Assembly (NCBI RefSeq): GCF_008329535.1
Contig: NZ_NPKR01000004.1
Span: 1 to 64,000 of the forward strand
Direction: 5' to 3'
Source: Mycolicibacterium sp. P1-18
Lineage (GTDB): Bacteria; Actinomycetota; Actinomycetes; Mycobacteriales; Mycobacteriaceae
DNA length: 64,000 nucleotides
Below, in pieces: positions 27,399 through 35,723 of this stretch; positions within the stretch are counted from its first letter, which is position 1; each line of letters begins with the position of its first letter. The position numbers were made by a program, and so were the translations under genes. A model generated the notes under the pieces. That model searched no databases. It was given only the letters and a program-made list of their open reading frames with translations, and was not told the origin of the DNA.

Positions 27399-28487
27399 CT
27401 AGCCGATCAGGACGGCGTACCGCGGCTTGATGACCTCGTCGATCAGCGTGAGGCGCTCCCGGAACGGGATGAACGACGACTTCATCGCGTTGATGGTGAA
27501 CCGCTCGAGGTCGCTCCAGCCGTACCCGAACGCCTCGACCAGGCGCAGCATCTCCTGGCTCATCGTGGTGTCGCTCATCAACCGGTTGTCGGTGTTCACC
27601 GTCACCCGGAACCGCAACCGGGCCAGCAGCGCGAACGGGTGCTCGGCGATGCTGGCGACGGCGCCGGTCTGCACGTTGGACGACGGGCACAACTCGAGCG
27701 GAATCCGCTTGTCGCGCAACAGCGAGGCCAGGCGACCGAGGGTGGCGTCGTTGTCGTCGTGGACGGTGATGTCGTCGACGATCCGCACGCCGTGGCCGAG
27801 CCGGTCGGCACCGCAGAACGCGATCGCCTCCTGAATGGACGGCAGGCCGAACGCCTCGCCCGCGTGAATGGTGAAGCGGGCGTTGTTGTTCCGCATGTAC
27901 TCGAAGGCGTCCAGGTGCCGCGTGGGAGGGTAACCGGCCTCGGCGCCCGCGATGTCGAACCCGACGACGCCCTTGTCGCGGAACCGGATGGCGAGCTCCG
28001 CGATCTCCCGCGAGCGGGCCGCGTGCCGCATCGCGGTCACCAGACAGCGCACCGTGATCGTCTTGCCCGCCGACGCCGCCGCCTTCTCACCGTCGGCGAA
28101 GCCGGCCAGCACCGCGTCGACGACCGCGTCGAGGCTCAGCCCGCCGTCGATGTGCAGTTCCGGGGCGAACCGGATCTCGGCGTAGACCACCGAGTCGGCG
28201 GCGAGGTCCTCCACGCACTCGAACGCCACCCGGTGCAACGCCTCCGGGGTCTGCATCACGCCGACCGTGTGGGCGAACGGCTCCAGGTAGCGGACCAACG
28301 AACCGCTGTGGGCGGCGGTGCGGAAGAACGTGGCCAGCTCGTCGACGTTGGTGGTCGGCAGCCCGTCGTAGCCGTACTCCGCGGCGAGGTCGACGACCGT
28401 CGACGGACGCAGGCCGCCGTCGAGGTGGTCGTGCAGCAGAGCCTTGGGGGCCCGCTGGATGTTCTCGAGCGTCAACGGCGTCGTCAT
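27399..28487 (-). CDS. add: adenosine deaminase
   Basis: This 362-residue zinc enzyme converts (deoxy)adenosine to (deoxy)inosine. It has the HDHLDGG metal motif (residues 19-25), TIHAGEA, the [11 protein letters not shown] segment and a late VNTDNRLMS aspartate motif, covering all zinc and catalytic positions. It lies downstream of deoA with 8 bp between them and belongs to the cdd-deoA-add operon, the Rv3313c-Rv3315c order. Inosine made here is a substrate for DeoD. Confidence 0.95.
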   Translation of the reverse strand: MTTPLTLENIQRAPKALLHDHLDGGLRPSTVVDLAAEYGYDGLPTTNVDELATFFRTAAHSGSLVRYLEPFAHTVGVMQTPEALHRVAFECVEDLAADSVVYAEIRFAPELHIDGGLSLDAVVDAVLAGFADGEKAAASAGKTITVRCLVTAMRHAARSREIAELAIRFRDKGVVGFDIAGAEAGYPPTRHLDAFEYMRNNNARFTIHAGEAFGLPSIQEAIAFCGADRLGHGVRIVDDITVHDDNDATLGRLASLLRDKRIPLELCPSSNVQTGAVASIAEHPFALLARLRFRVTVNTDNRLMSDTTMSQEMLRLVEAFGYGWSDLERFTINAMKSSFIPFRERLTLIDEVIKPRYAVLIG

Positions 28488-28495
28488 GAACTCTC

Positions 28496-29803
28496 CTAGG
28501 TGATCCGGTCGATGATCAGGGGGCGTTCGTCGGGGGCGGGATCATTGGCGGAGCCGACGGTCCAACCGCCGTCGAGTTCGGCCAACGCCCCGGGGAAGCG
28601 CTCCGGGGTGTCGGTGTAGAGGGTGAACAGCGTGTCGCCGGCGGCGACGGGATCACCGGGCTTGCGGTGCACGAGCACGCCCGCCCCGAACTGCACCCGG
28701 CCACCGGGGGTCGAGCGACCCGCACCGAGCCGCCACACCGCCAGTCCCACCGCCATCGCGTCGATGTCGCCCATCGTGCCACCCCGGGATGCCGTGACCG
28801 TCTCCGCGTGCGCCCCGACCGGAAGGGGTTGCGAGAGGTCGCCGCCCTGGGCCTCGACGAGCTCGCGGAAGCGGTCCATGGCCGTGCCGTCGCGCAGCGT
28901 CTGGGCGGGGTCCACGCCGTCGACGCCCGCCGCGTCGAGCATCTCCCGCGCCAGCGCCACCGTCAGCTCGACGACGTCGGAGGGGCCGCCGCCGGCCAGC
29001 ACGTCGAGGGATTCGGCGACCTCGACGGCGTTGCCGATCGCACGGCCCAAGGGTCGGTCCATGTCGGTCAGCAGCGCCCGGGTGTCGACGCCGTGGGCGG
29101 TGCCGAGTGCGACCATCGTCGCGGCCAGCTCCCGCGCCTCGGCCTCGGAGGTGAGGAACGCGCCACGGCCCACCTTGGTGTCGAGCACCAGCGCCCGGGC
29201 GCCCTCGGCGAGCTTCTTGCTCATCACCGAACTCGCGATCAGGGGCAGCGACTCCGTCGTCGCGGTGACGTCGCGCAGCGCGTAGATCTTGCGGTCGGCG
29301 GGCGTCAGGTCGCCCGCGGCGAAGATGGCGGCGCCGACGTCCTGAAGCTGTTGGCGAATGCGTGCCTTGGACAGTTCGGCGGTGAAGCCGGCGATGGCCT
29401 CCAGCTTGTCGAGCGTGCCGCCGGTGTGTCCGAGCCCCCGCCCCGCCGCTTGTGGCACCGCCGCCCCGCAGGCCATGACGACCGGCACCAGCGGGATGGT
29501 GATCTTGTCGCCGACTCCCCCCGTGGAGTGCTTGTCCACCAACCTCAGTGGCTTCCCGTCGCGACGGAGGTCGCCGAAGTCGAAGCGCTCGCCGGAGGCG
29601 ATCATCGCCGCCGTCCAGCGGGAGATCTCCCCCGGCGTCATGCCCCGCAGGAAGATCGCCATCAGGAGCGCCGACATCTGCTCGTCGTGCACCACCCCGC
29701 TGGTGTAGTTCTCGATCACCCAGTCGATCGCCGCGTCGGACAGCACGCCGCCGTCGCGCTTGGTCCGGATGACCGTCGGGGCGTCGAACCCGAACCCCGT
29801 CAT
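28496..29803 (-). CDS. deoA: thymidine phosphorylase
   Basis: This 435-residue enzyme splits thymidine or deoxyuridine with phosphate to base and deoxyribose-1-phosphate. The phosphate/nucleoside-binding signature [12 protein letters not shown] is at about residues 80-91. The ATG at 29803 overlaps the cdd stop (ATGA). The open frame beyond this is out of frame with cdd and is ignored. The length is close to M. tuberculosis DeoA. Confidence 0.95.
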   Translation of the reverse strand: MTGFGFDAPTVIRTKRDGGVLSDAAIDWVIENYTSGVVHDEQMSALLMAIFLRGMTPGEISRWTAAMIASGERFDFGDLRRDGKPLRLVDKHSTGGVGDKITIPLVPVVMACGAAVPQAAGRGLGHTGGTLDKLEAIAGFTAELSKARIRQQLQDVGAAIFAAGDLTPADRKIYALRDVTATTESLPLIASSVMSKKLAEGARALVLDTKVGRGAFLTSEAEARELAATMVALGTAHGVDTRALLTDMDRPLGRAIGNAVEVAESLDVLAGGGPSDVVELTVALAREMLDAAGVDGVDPAQTLRDGTAMDRFRELVEAQGGDLSQPLPVGAHAETVTASRGGTMGDIDAMAVGLAVWRLGAGRSTPGGRVQFGAGVLVHRKPGDPVAAGDTLFTLYTDTPERFPGALAELDGGWTVGSANDPAPDERPLIIDRIT

Positions 29804-30204
29804 CGTGATTCCACCCGCGCGAGGTCGTCGGGGCCGAAGGCGTCGGGCAGCAGCTCGCGCAGCGGGCGGGGGCCGGACGGGTGGTCGACGAGCATGTCGG
29901 GTCCGCCGTGCTCGAGCAGAACCTGCCGGCACCGACCGCAGGGCATCAGCACATTCCCGTCGACGTCGACGCACGCGAGGGCGGCGAGCCGGCCGCCGCC
30001 GCTGGAATGCAGGGCGCAGACCACCGAACACTCGGCGCAGAGTCCTAACCCATATGAGACATTTTCCACATTGCAACCGACCAAGATTCGGCCATCGGTC
30101 GTGAGGGCGGCCGCACCGACGGGAAAGCCGGAGTAGGGCGCATAGGCGTGCCCGGTTACTTCGATTGCCTTGTCCCGCAGGGACTTCCAGTCAACCTCAG
30201 CCAT
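29800..30204 (-). CDS. cdd: cytidine deaminase
   Basis: This 134-residue tetrameric-type zinc enzyme converts (deoxy)cytidine to (deoxy)uridine. Zinc is held by Cys in CAECSVV and by PCGRC; the catalytic Glu is in CAE. The substrate motif GCNVENVSYGLG is clear. It is the first gene of cdd-deoA-add, with its ATG at 30204, and is divergent from sdhC across a 245-bp gap. Confidence 0.95.
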   Translation of the reverse strand: MAEVDWKSLRDKAIEVTGHAYAPYSGFPVGAAALTTDGRILVGCNVENVSYGLGLCAECSVVCALHSSGGGRLAALACVDVDGNVLMPCGRCRQVLLEHGGPDMLVDHPSGPRPLRELLPDAFGPDDLARVESR

Positions 30205-30270
30205 TGCGAGAGGTCCGTCGAGCCATCTCTGAATGCATTTAGAAGCTCCAGTTCCACCACTGCGAATCCG

Positions 30271-30302
30271 ATTAGGTCACCCTAATTTCCATGGTATTAG
30301 GG
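30271..30302. promoter_or_regulatory. ATTAGG dyads upstream of sdhC
   Basis: ATTAGG-TCAC-CCTAAT (30271-30286) is a perfect dyad, and a further ATTAGGG (30296-30302) pairs with CCCTAAT (30280-30286). It sits in the 245-bp gap between cdd and sdhC. It partly resembles an IdeR/DtxR iron box, but only about 12 of 19 consensus positions match, so the regulator is uncertain. The rest of the gap shows no gene I trust. Confidence 0.45.
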
Positions 30303-30449
30303 CAATCAACGGTCTCATGCCGGTTCTTTACATGCACTTACTGGCATTAGAGTCGCAAACAGGTTTGGGCAACGAATTGGCACCGAGAAACCGCCGTCTC
30401 CCAGACCGTCCACCGAAGGTGTTGGAGGCGCGGAAGTGAGTACTCGAAC

Positions 30450-30875
30450 ATGACGCAGACAACAGCGGATTCCGCGATACCGGCACCGCGGTCGTCGCCC
30501 TCGCGACGCCGCACTCTCTATCGTGGCGACCCCGGCATGTGGTCGTGGGTGTTGCACCGCGTGACGGGCGCGACGATCTTCTTCTTCCTGTTCGTGCACG
30601 TGCTCGACACGGCGCTGGTTCGGGTCAGCCCCGAGGCCTACAACGCGATCATCGACACCTACAAGACGCCGATCATCGGTCTGATGGAGATGGGTCTCGT
30701 CGTCGCGGTGCTCTACCACGCGCTGAACGGCATCCGGATCATCCTGATCGACTTCTGGCAGAACGGTCCCCGGTACCAGCGCCTCATGCTCTGGATCGTC
30801 CTCGGCGTGTGGATCAGCGTGTTCATCGTCGCCCTCGGAGTGATGGGCATGCACATGGCGGAGCGTTTCCTATGA
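30450..30875 (+). CDS. sdhC: succinate dehydrogenase cytochrome b subunit SdhC
   Basis: This 141-residue membrane anchor subunit of complex II has three transmembrane helices. The heme/quinone region is seen in WVLHRVTGATIFFFLFVHVLD, and the heme-ligand histidine motif in VLYHALNGIRII. The N-terminal 30 residues are Pro/Ser/Arg-rich. It is the first gene of sdhCDAB, which matches the M. tuberculosis Rv3316-Rv3319 (Sdh2) operon. The start ATG is 245 bp from divergent cdd. Its stop overlaps the sdhD start. Confidence 0.93.
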   Translation: MTQTTADSAIPAPRSSPSRRRTLYRGDPGMWSWVLHRVTGATIFFFLFVHVLDTALVRVSPEAYNAIIDTYKTPIIGLMEMGLVVAVLYHALNGIRIILIDFWQNGPRYQRLMLWIVLGVWISVFIVALGVMGMHMAERFL

Positions 30876-31354
30876 GCCCCTCGCAAGAGAACCCGTACGA
30901 CCACGTCAGCGAGCGCGGCGGCCCGGCCCCCGTCATGCAGCGCAGCCACGACCGGCCCGCCGGCCTGGACAACCCGCGCTCGCCGCGCAACCGCAGCGCG
31001 ATGCCGAACTTCGAGAAGTACGCCTGGCTCTTCATGCGCTTCTCGGGCATCGTCCTGGTGGTCCTGGCGCTCGGGCACCTCTTCATCGGTCTGATCTGGG
31101 ACGGCGGCGTCTACCGGATCGACTTCAACTACGTCGCACAGCGCTGGGCCTCGCCGTTCTGGCAGACCTGGGACCTGCTGCTGCTGTGGCTGGCCCAGCT
31201 GCACGGTGGCAACGGCATGCGCACGATCATCAACGACTACGCCCGCAAGGACACGACCAAGTTCTGGTTGAACACCCTGCTGGGACTGTCGGTGCTGTTC
31301 ACGGTCGTGCTCGGCACGTACGTGTTGTTGACGTTCGACGCAAACATTTCCTGA
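30872..31354 (+). CDS. sdhD: succinate dehydrogenase membrane subunit SdhD
   Basis: This 160-residue second membrane anchor has three transmembrane helices after a 45-residue polar N-terminus. The motif FMRFSGIVLVVLALGHLFIGLIW contains the membrane histidine, and QLHGGNGMRTIINDYARK is at the start of the third helix region. The ATG overlaps the sdhC stop (ATGA). Together with SdhC it forms the quinone site. Confidence 0.92.
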   Translation: MSPSQENPYDHVSERGGPAPVMQRSHDRPAGLDNPRSPRNRSAMPNFEKYAWLFMRFSGIVLVVLALGHLFIGLIWDGGVYRIDFNYVAQRWASPFWQTWDLLLLWLAQLHGGNGMRTIINDYARKDTTKFWLNTLLGLSVLFTVVLGTYVLLTFDANIS

Positions 31355-31373
31355 GCCAGATGGAGTCGAGACA

Positions 31374-33128
31374 ATGCTGATCGAACACCGGTACGACGTC
31401 GTCATCGTGGGTGCGGGCGGCGCGGGAATGCGCGCCGCCGTCGAGGCAGGACCGCGCGTACGGACCGCCGTGCTGACCAAGCTCTACCCGACGCGTAGCC
31501 ACACCGGCGCCGCCCAGGGCGGCATGTGTGCCGCGCTGGCCAACGTCGAGGACGACAACTGGGAATGGCACACCTTCGACACCGTCAAGGGCGGCGACTA
31601 CCTCGCCGACCAGGACGCCGTCGAGATCATGTGCAAGGAAGCCATCGACGCGGTCTACGACCTCGAGAAGATGGGCATGCCGTTCAACCGCACGCCCGAG
31701 GGCCGCATCGACCAGCGCCGCTTCGGCGGGCACACCCGTGACCACGGCAAGGCCCCCGTCCGGCGCGCGTGCTACGCCGCCGACCGCACCGGTCACATGA
31801 TCCTGCAGACCCTCTACCAAAACTGCGTCAAGCACGACGTGGAGTTCTTCAACGAGTTCTACGCACTCGACCTGGTCATGTCCGACACCCCCGGCGGCCC
31901 GGTGGCGACCGGCATCGTCGCCTACGAACTTGCCAGCGGCGACATCCACGTCTTCCACGCCAAGGCGATCGTGTTCGCCACGGGTGGTTCGGGCCGGATG
32001 TACAAGACGACCTCCAACGCGCACACCCTGACGGGTGACGGGCTCGGCATCATCTTCCGCAAGGGACTTCCCCTGGAGGACATGGAGTTTCACCAGTTCC
32101 ACCCGACCGGTCTGGCCGGGCTGGGAATCCTGATCTCCGAGGCGGTCCGCGGCGAGGGCGGGCGTCTGCTCAACGCCGACGGTGAACGCTTCATGGAGCG
32201 CTACGCCCCGACGATCGTCGACCTCGCGCCCCGCGACATCGTGGCCCGCTCGATGGTGCTCGAGGTCCTGGAGGGCCGCGGCGCCGGACCCAACAAGGAC
32301 TACGTCTACATCGACGTCCGCCACCTCGGTGCCGACGTGCTCGAGGCGAAGCTCCCCGACATCACCGAGTTCGCCCGCACCTACCTGGGCGTCGATCCGG
32401 TCACCGAACTGGTGCCCGTCTACCCGACGTGCCACTACGTGATGGGCGGCATCCCGACGACGGTCAACGGGCAGGTGCTGCGCGACAACAGCTCCATCGT
32501 CCCCGGCCTCTACGCCGCGGGTGAGTGCGCCTGCGTGTCGGTGCACGGCTCCAACCGGCTGGGCACCAACTCGCTGCTGGACATCAACGTCTTCGGTCGT
32601 CGGGCCGGCATCGCGGCAGCCAGCTATGCGCTCGGACACGACTTCGTCGACATGCCCGCCACCCCGGCGAACATGGTGACCGACTGGGTCGGCGACATCC
32701 TCTCCGAGCACGGCAACGAGCGGGTGGCCGACATCCGTGGCGCCCTGCAGCAGTCGATGGACAACAACGCCGCCGTGTTCCGCACCGAGGAAACCCTCAA
32801 GCAGGCGCTGACCGACATCCACGGCTTCAAGGAGCGGTACGCCCGAATCACCCTGCAGGACAAGGGCAAGCGCTACAACAGCGATCTGCTCGAGGCCATC
32901 GAGCTGGGCTTCCTGCTGGAGCTGGCCGAGGTCACCGTGGTCGGTGCCCTCAACCGCAAGGAGTCCCGTGGCGGTCACGCCCGCGAGGACTACCCGAACC
33001 GCGACGACACTAACTACATGCGCCACACCATGGCGTACAAGCAAGGTACCGACCTGCTCAGCGACATCCGGCTGGACTACAAACCAGTGGTGCAGACCCG
33101 ATACGAGCCGATGGAACGGAAGTACTGA
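31374..33128 (+). CDS. sdhA: succinate dehydrogenase flavoprotein SdhA
   Basis: This 584-residue catalytic subunit oxidises succinate to fumarate. The FAD motif is GAGGAGMRAA, and the histidine that carries covalent FAD is in TRSHTGAAQGGM. Substrate-binding motifs are FHQFHPTGLAGLG and CHYVMGGIPT, and the second FAD loop is GECACVSVHGSNRLGTNSLLD. The length fits the family. It starts 19 bp after sdhD and is followed by sdhB after 2 bp. Confidence 0.96.
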   Translation: MLIEHRYDVVIVGAGGAGMRAAVEAGPRVRTAVLTKLYPTRSHTGAAQGGMCAALANVEDDNWEWHTFDTVKGGDYLADQDAVEIMCKEAIDAVYDLEKMGMPFNRTPEGRIDQRRFGGHTRDHGKAPVRRACYAADRTGHMILQTLYQNCVKHDVEFFNEFYALDLVMSDTPGGPVATGIVAYELASGDIHVFHAKAIVFATGGSGRMYKTTSNAHTLTGDGLGIIFRKGLPLEDMEFHQFHPTGLAGLGILISEAVRGEGGRLLNADGERFMERYAPTIVDLAPRDIVARSMVLEVLEGRGAGPNKDYVYIDVRHLGADVLEAKLPDITEFARTYLGVDPVTELVPVYPTCHYVMGGIPTTVNGQVLRDNSSIVPGLYAAGECACVSVHGSNRLGTNSLLDINVFGRRAGIAAASYALGHDFVDMPATPANMVTDWVGDILSEHGNERVADIRGALQQSMDNNAAVFRTEETLKQALTDIHGFKERYARITLQDKGKRYNSDLLEAIELGFLLELAEVTVVGALNRKESRGGHAREDYPNRDDTNYMRHTMAYKQGTDLLSDIRLDYKPVVQTRYEPMERKY

Positions 33129-33130
33129 CG

Positions 33131-33907
33131 ATGAGCGCACCCGCCATCGACCGCAACGAAGCCGCCACCCCGCCCGTCCCCGAGGGCGCGGTCATGGTGA
33201 CGCTGAAGATCGCCCGGTTCAACCCGGAGGATCCCGACGGCCAGGGCTTTCAGAGCTTCCGTGTGCCGTGTCTGCCGACCGACCGGCTGCTCAACCTGCT
33301 GCACTACGCCAAGTGGTACCTCGACGGCACGCTGACCTTCCGCCGGTCGTGCGCGCACGGCGTGTGCGGTTCGGACGCCATGCGGATCAACGGCGTCAAC
33401 CGGCTGGCCTGCAAGGTGCTGATGCGCGACATGCTGCCGAAGAAGCCCGGCAAGCAGCTGACCATCACGATCGAGCCGATCCGCGGATTGCCCGTCGAGA
33501 AGGACCTCGTCGTCGACATGGAGCCGTTCTTCGACGCGTTCCGCGCCGTCAAGCCGTTCCTCATCACCAGCGGCAACGAGCCGACCCGCGAGCGCATCCA
33601 GAGCCAGACCGACCGCGCCCGCTACGACGACACCACCAAGTGCATCCTGTGCGCGTGCTGCACGACGAGCTGCCCGGTGTTCTGGAACGAGGGCTCGTAC
33701 TTCGGTCCCGCCGCGATCGTCAACGCACACCGGTTCATCTTCGACAGCCGTGACGAGGCCGCCGCCGAGCGCCTCGACATCCTCAACGAGGTCGACGGGG
33801 TGTGGCGCTGCCGCACCACGTTCAACTGCACCGAGTCCTGCCCGCGCGGCATCCAGGTCACCAAGGCGATCCAAGAGGTCAAGCGCGCCTTGATGTTCGC
33901 CCGCTAG
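33131..33907 (+). CDS. sdhB: succinate dehydrogenase iron-sulfur subunit SdhB
   Basis: This 258-residue electron-transfer subunit has a [2Fe-2S] site in CAHGVCGSDAM followed by LACK. The third ligand position is Asp rather than Cys, as in the E. coli enzyme. Two further clusters are ligated by CILCACCTTSCPVF and FNCTESCPRG. It completes the sdhCDAB operon. A hairpin repeat at 33922-33955 follows the stop by 14 bp. Confidence 0.96.
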   Translation: MSAPAIDRNEAATPPVPEGAVMVTLKIARFNPEDPDGQGFQSFRVPCLPTDRLLNLLHYAKWYLDGTLTFRRSCAHGVCGSDAMRINGVNRLACKVLMRDMLPKKPGKQLTITIEPIRGLPVEKDLVVDMEPFFDAFRAVKPFLITSGNEPTRERIQSQTDRARYDDTTKCILCACCTTSCPVFWNEGSYFGPAAIVNAHRFIFDSRDEAAAERLDILNEVDGVWRCRTTFNCTESCPRGIQVTKAIQEVKRALMFAR

Positions 33908-33921
33908 CTCTCCGGGACCTT

Positions 33922-33955
33922 CCCGCGAGCGTGCGTGTCTGCGGGCGACACGCCG
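33922..33955 (+). terminator. hairpin repeat, copy 2 (3' of sdhB)
   Basis: The core GCGTGTC-TGCGGGC-GACACGC is a perfect 7-bp stem with a 7-nt loop. The 34-base element is the near-identical partner of the one at 312-345, and both sit about 15 bp beyond a stop codon. It probably ends the sdh transcript. Confidence 0.65.
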
Positions 33956-34025
33956 CGGGAGAAGCCGACTCTGCGCACCCTCGTCGCTGCCAGAACGTGC
34001 CAGCTGGTCACTCGCCAACAAGGGG

Positions 34026-34052
34026 CGTCACACAATCGCGGGCTGTCTCGTC
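34026..34052 (+). promoter_or_regulatory. ECF41 (SigJ)-type promoter
   Basis: CGTCACA (34026-34032), a 16-bp spacer, and CGTC (34049-34052) match the published ECF41 promoter pattern TGTCACA-N16-CGTC with a single mismatch. The start codon at 34061 is 8 bp further on, so the transcript has little or no leader. It lies before a carboxymuconolactone-decarboxylase-like gene next to sigJ, the usual ECF41 arrangement. Confidence 0.78.
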
Positions 34053-34060
34053 CCATCTGC

Positions 34061-34669
34061 ATGACGAGCCAACGACCCCGCATCGCTCCCCTGCCGCCGA
34101 CGAACGCCTCGCTGACCGCGCGGCTGATGTACCGCTACGCCAAGCGCCGTTTCGGCGAGGTGCCGGCGCCGTTCGCGGTCGGTGCCCACCACATGCCCCT
34201 GCTCGTCGCCACCGCCGTGCACGAGACGCTGCTGGAACGCGGCTCGACGAAGCTCCCCGCCGCCGTCCGGGAGCTGGCGGTGTACTGGACCGCGCGCACC
34301 GTCGGCTGCTCCTGGTGCGTCGACTTCGGCGCCATGCTGATCCGCATGGACGGCCTCGACGTCGAGCGTCTCACCCACGTGGACGACTACGCGACCAGTC
34401 CGCTCTTCAGCGACGACGAGCGCGCGGCGATCGCCTACGCCGACGCCATGACCACCGACCCGCATCTGGTCACCGACGAGCAGGTGGCCGATCTGCGGGA
34501 GCGCTTCGGCGACGCCGGGGTCATGGAGCTGACCCATCAGATCGGCGTCGAGAACATGCGCGCCAGGATGAACACCGCGCTGGGGATCACCGAGCAGGGG
34601 TTCAGCTCCGGTGACGCGTGCCGCGTGCCGTGGGCGGACCAGGTTGGGGAGCCAACGGCGAACCCGTGA
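34061..34669 (+). CDS. carboxymuconolactone decarboxylase-like protein
   Basis: This 202-residue AhpD/CMD-fold protein has the redox-type motif TVGCSWCVDFGAML, with a Cys-x2-Cys pair as in AhpD peroxidase partners. Such 'COE' genes (CMD, oxidoreductase, epimerase) accompany ECF41 sigma factors. The ATG at 34061 is chosen because it lies 8 bp after an ECF41-type promoter; the frame is open further upstream without a motif. Its last 68 bp overlap the convergent sigJ 3' end. Confidence 0.85.
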   Translation: MTSQRPRIAPLPPTNASLTARLMYRYAKRRFGEVPAPFAVGAHHMPLLVATAVHETLLERGSTKLPAAVRELAVYWTARTVGCSWCVDFGAMLIRMDGLDVERLTHVDDYATSPLFSDDERAAIAYADAMTTDPHLVTDEQVADLRERFGDAGVMELTHQIGVENMRARMNTALGITEQGFSSGDACRVPWADQVGEPTANP

Positions 34670-35540
34670 ACTTGTCCGGGTTCGCGACGTCCCAGATGGC
34701 GTACACCCTGCCGTCGCGGACGGTGAGTGCCTGAATGTGGGGTTGCAGTGCGGGCCCGTCGTCGTCGGCCTCGAAGCCGACGGTCACCATCCCGAGCTCG
34801 CCGTTGACCAACGCCGGCTGGGCGGCGTCGAAGAACCTCGGCCCGTACCGCCGAGCCAGCCCGACGACGAAGCGGGCCACCTTCTCCGAGCCGCGGATGA
34901 CGCGGGCGGCGGTGGGCGCCCTGCGGTTCGAGTCGCCGGTGAACGTGACGTCGGGGTGGAGCAGGGCGACGACGGCCGCCATGTCACCGACGGCCATCGC
35001 CGCGGTCAACTTCCCGACGACCTCGTCGTGGGACGGGTCGCGGGCCGGGGCGTCGGCGTCGGCGATGGTCCGTCTGGCCCGGGACGCGAGCTGCCGCGCC
35101 GATGCCGCACTGATCCCGAGCACGTCGGCCACCTCCGCGAAGGGCAGGGCGAAACCGTCGTGCAGGACGAACGCGACGCGTTGGTCCGGGGTGAGCCGTT
35201 CGAGCACCACCATCGCGACGAAGCGGGCGTCCTCGTCGGCGACGACGGCAGCCAGCGGATCGGACCGGTCCAGCGCCGTCACGACCGGCTCGGGCAACCA
35301 CTCGCCGTAGTAGCTCTCCCGGCGATGCGCTGCCGACCGCAGTCGGTCGAGCCCGATCCGGCTGACGACCGTCGTCAGCCATGCCCGCGGCTCGGCGATC
35401 CCGGACCGCGCGGCACCGAGCGCTTCCCACCGCAACCAGGCATCCTGAACGGCGTCCTCGGCGTCGGCGACGGTGCCGGTGAGCCGATAGGCGACGGCCA
35501 GCAGGTGCGAGCGCAGCGGCTCGAACTCGTCGCTGGTCAC
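34602..35540 (-). CDS. sigJ: ECF41 RNA polymerase sigma factor SigJ
   Basis: This 312-residue sigma factor has the same length as M. tuberculosis SigJ. Region 2 is AYRLTGTVADAEDAVQDAWLRW, and region 4 is LTPDQRVAFVLHDGFALPFAEVADVLGISAASARQLASRARR. The ECF41 linker motif WLPEP, a SnoaL-like C-terminal domain and the terminal NPDKF are all present; in ECF41 the C-terminal domain tunes activity in place of an anti-sigma factor. The start is GTG 35540. The frame is open far upstream, but that part is antisense to the permease genes and not real. Confidence 0.93.
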   Translation of the reverse strand: MTSDEFEPLRSHLLAVAYRLTGTVADAEDAVQDAWLRWEALGAARSGIAEPRAWLTTVVSRIGLDRLRSAAHRRESYYGEWLPEPVVTALDRSDPLAAVVADEDARFVAMVVLERLTPDQRVAFVLHDGFALPFAEVADVLGISAASARQLASRARRTIADADAPARDPSHDEVVGKLTAAMAVGDMAAVVALLHPDVTFTGDSNRRAPTAARVIRGSEKVARFVVGLARRYGPRFFDAAQPALVNGELGMVTVGFEADDDGPALQPHIQALTVRDGRVYAIWDVANPDKFTGSPLAPQPGPPTARGTRHRS

Positions 35541-35723
35541 CTGCTCAGGGTAGTGACCCCCGGGAACGACGGGGCGGCGGGCAAACCGTCGCGGGCGACG
35601 TCGATTAGCACGGATTCCTGCCTGTGAACTATCTGTGAGAACTGGTTTCGTCGTGAGCGAGCGATGTGACGACTGAAACCGTATTCTCCAACAGTTCGTC
35701 ACGAGTTTGAACGAGGAGATGCG
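35541..35723. promoter_or_regulatory. divergent sigJ / permease promoter region
   Basis: This is a 183-bp non-coding gap. TATTCT (35682-35687) inside AACCGTATTCTCCA is a -10 candidate for the permease. The closely similar AACCGTATATTCCA lies before the second permease at 37475-37488. An AACGAGGAG ribosome-binding site precedes the ATG at 35724. Confidence 0.5.

Noticed and set aside
30271..30289. Confident IdeR iron box before sdhC
   Set aside because: Only about 12 of 19 consensus positions match, so it is reported just as an unassigned dyad.
30233..30439. 68-codon open frame upstream of sdhC
   Set aside because: No recognisable motif or ribosome-binding site. It covers the ATTAGG dyads and reads as promoter sequence.
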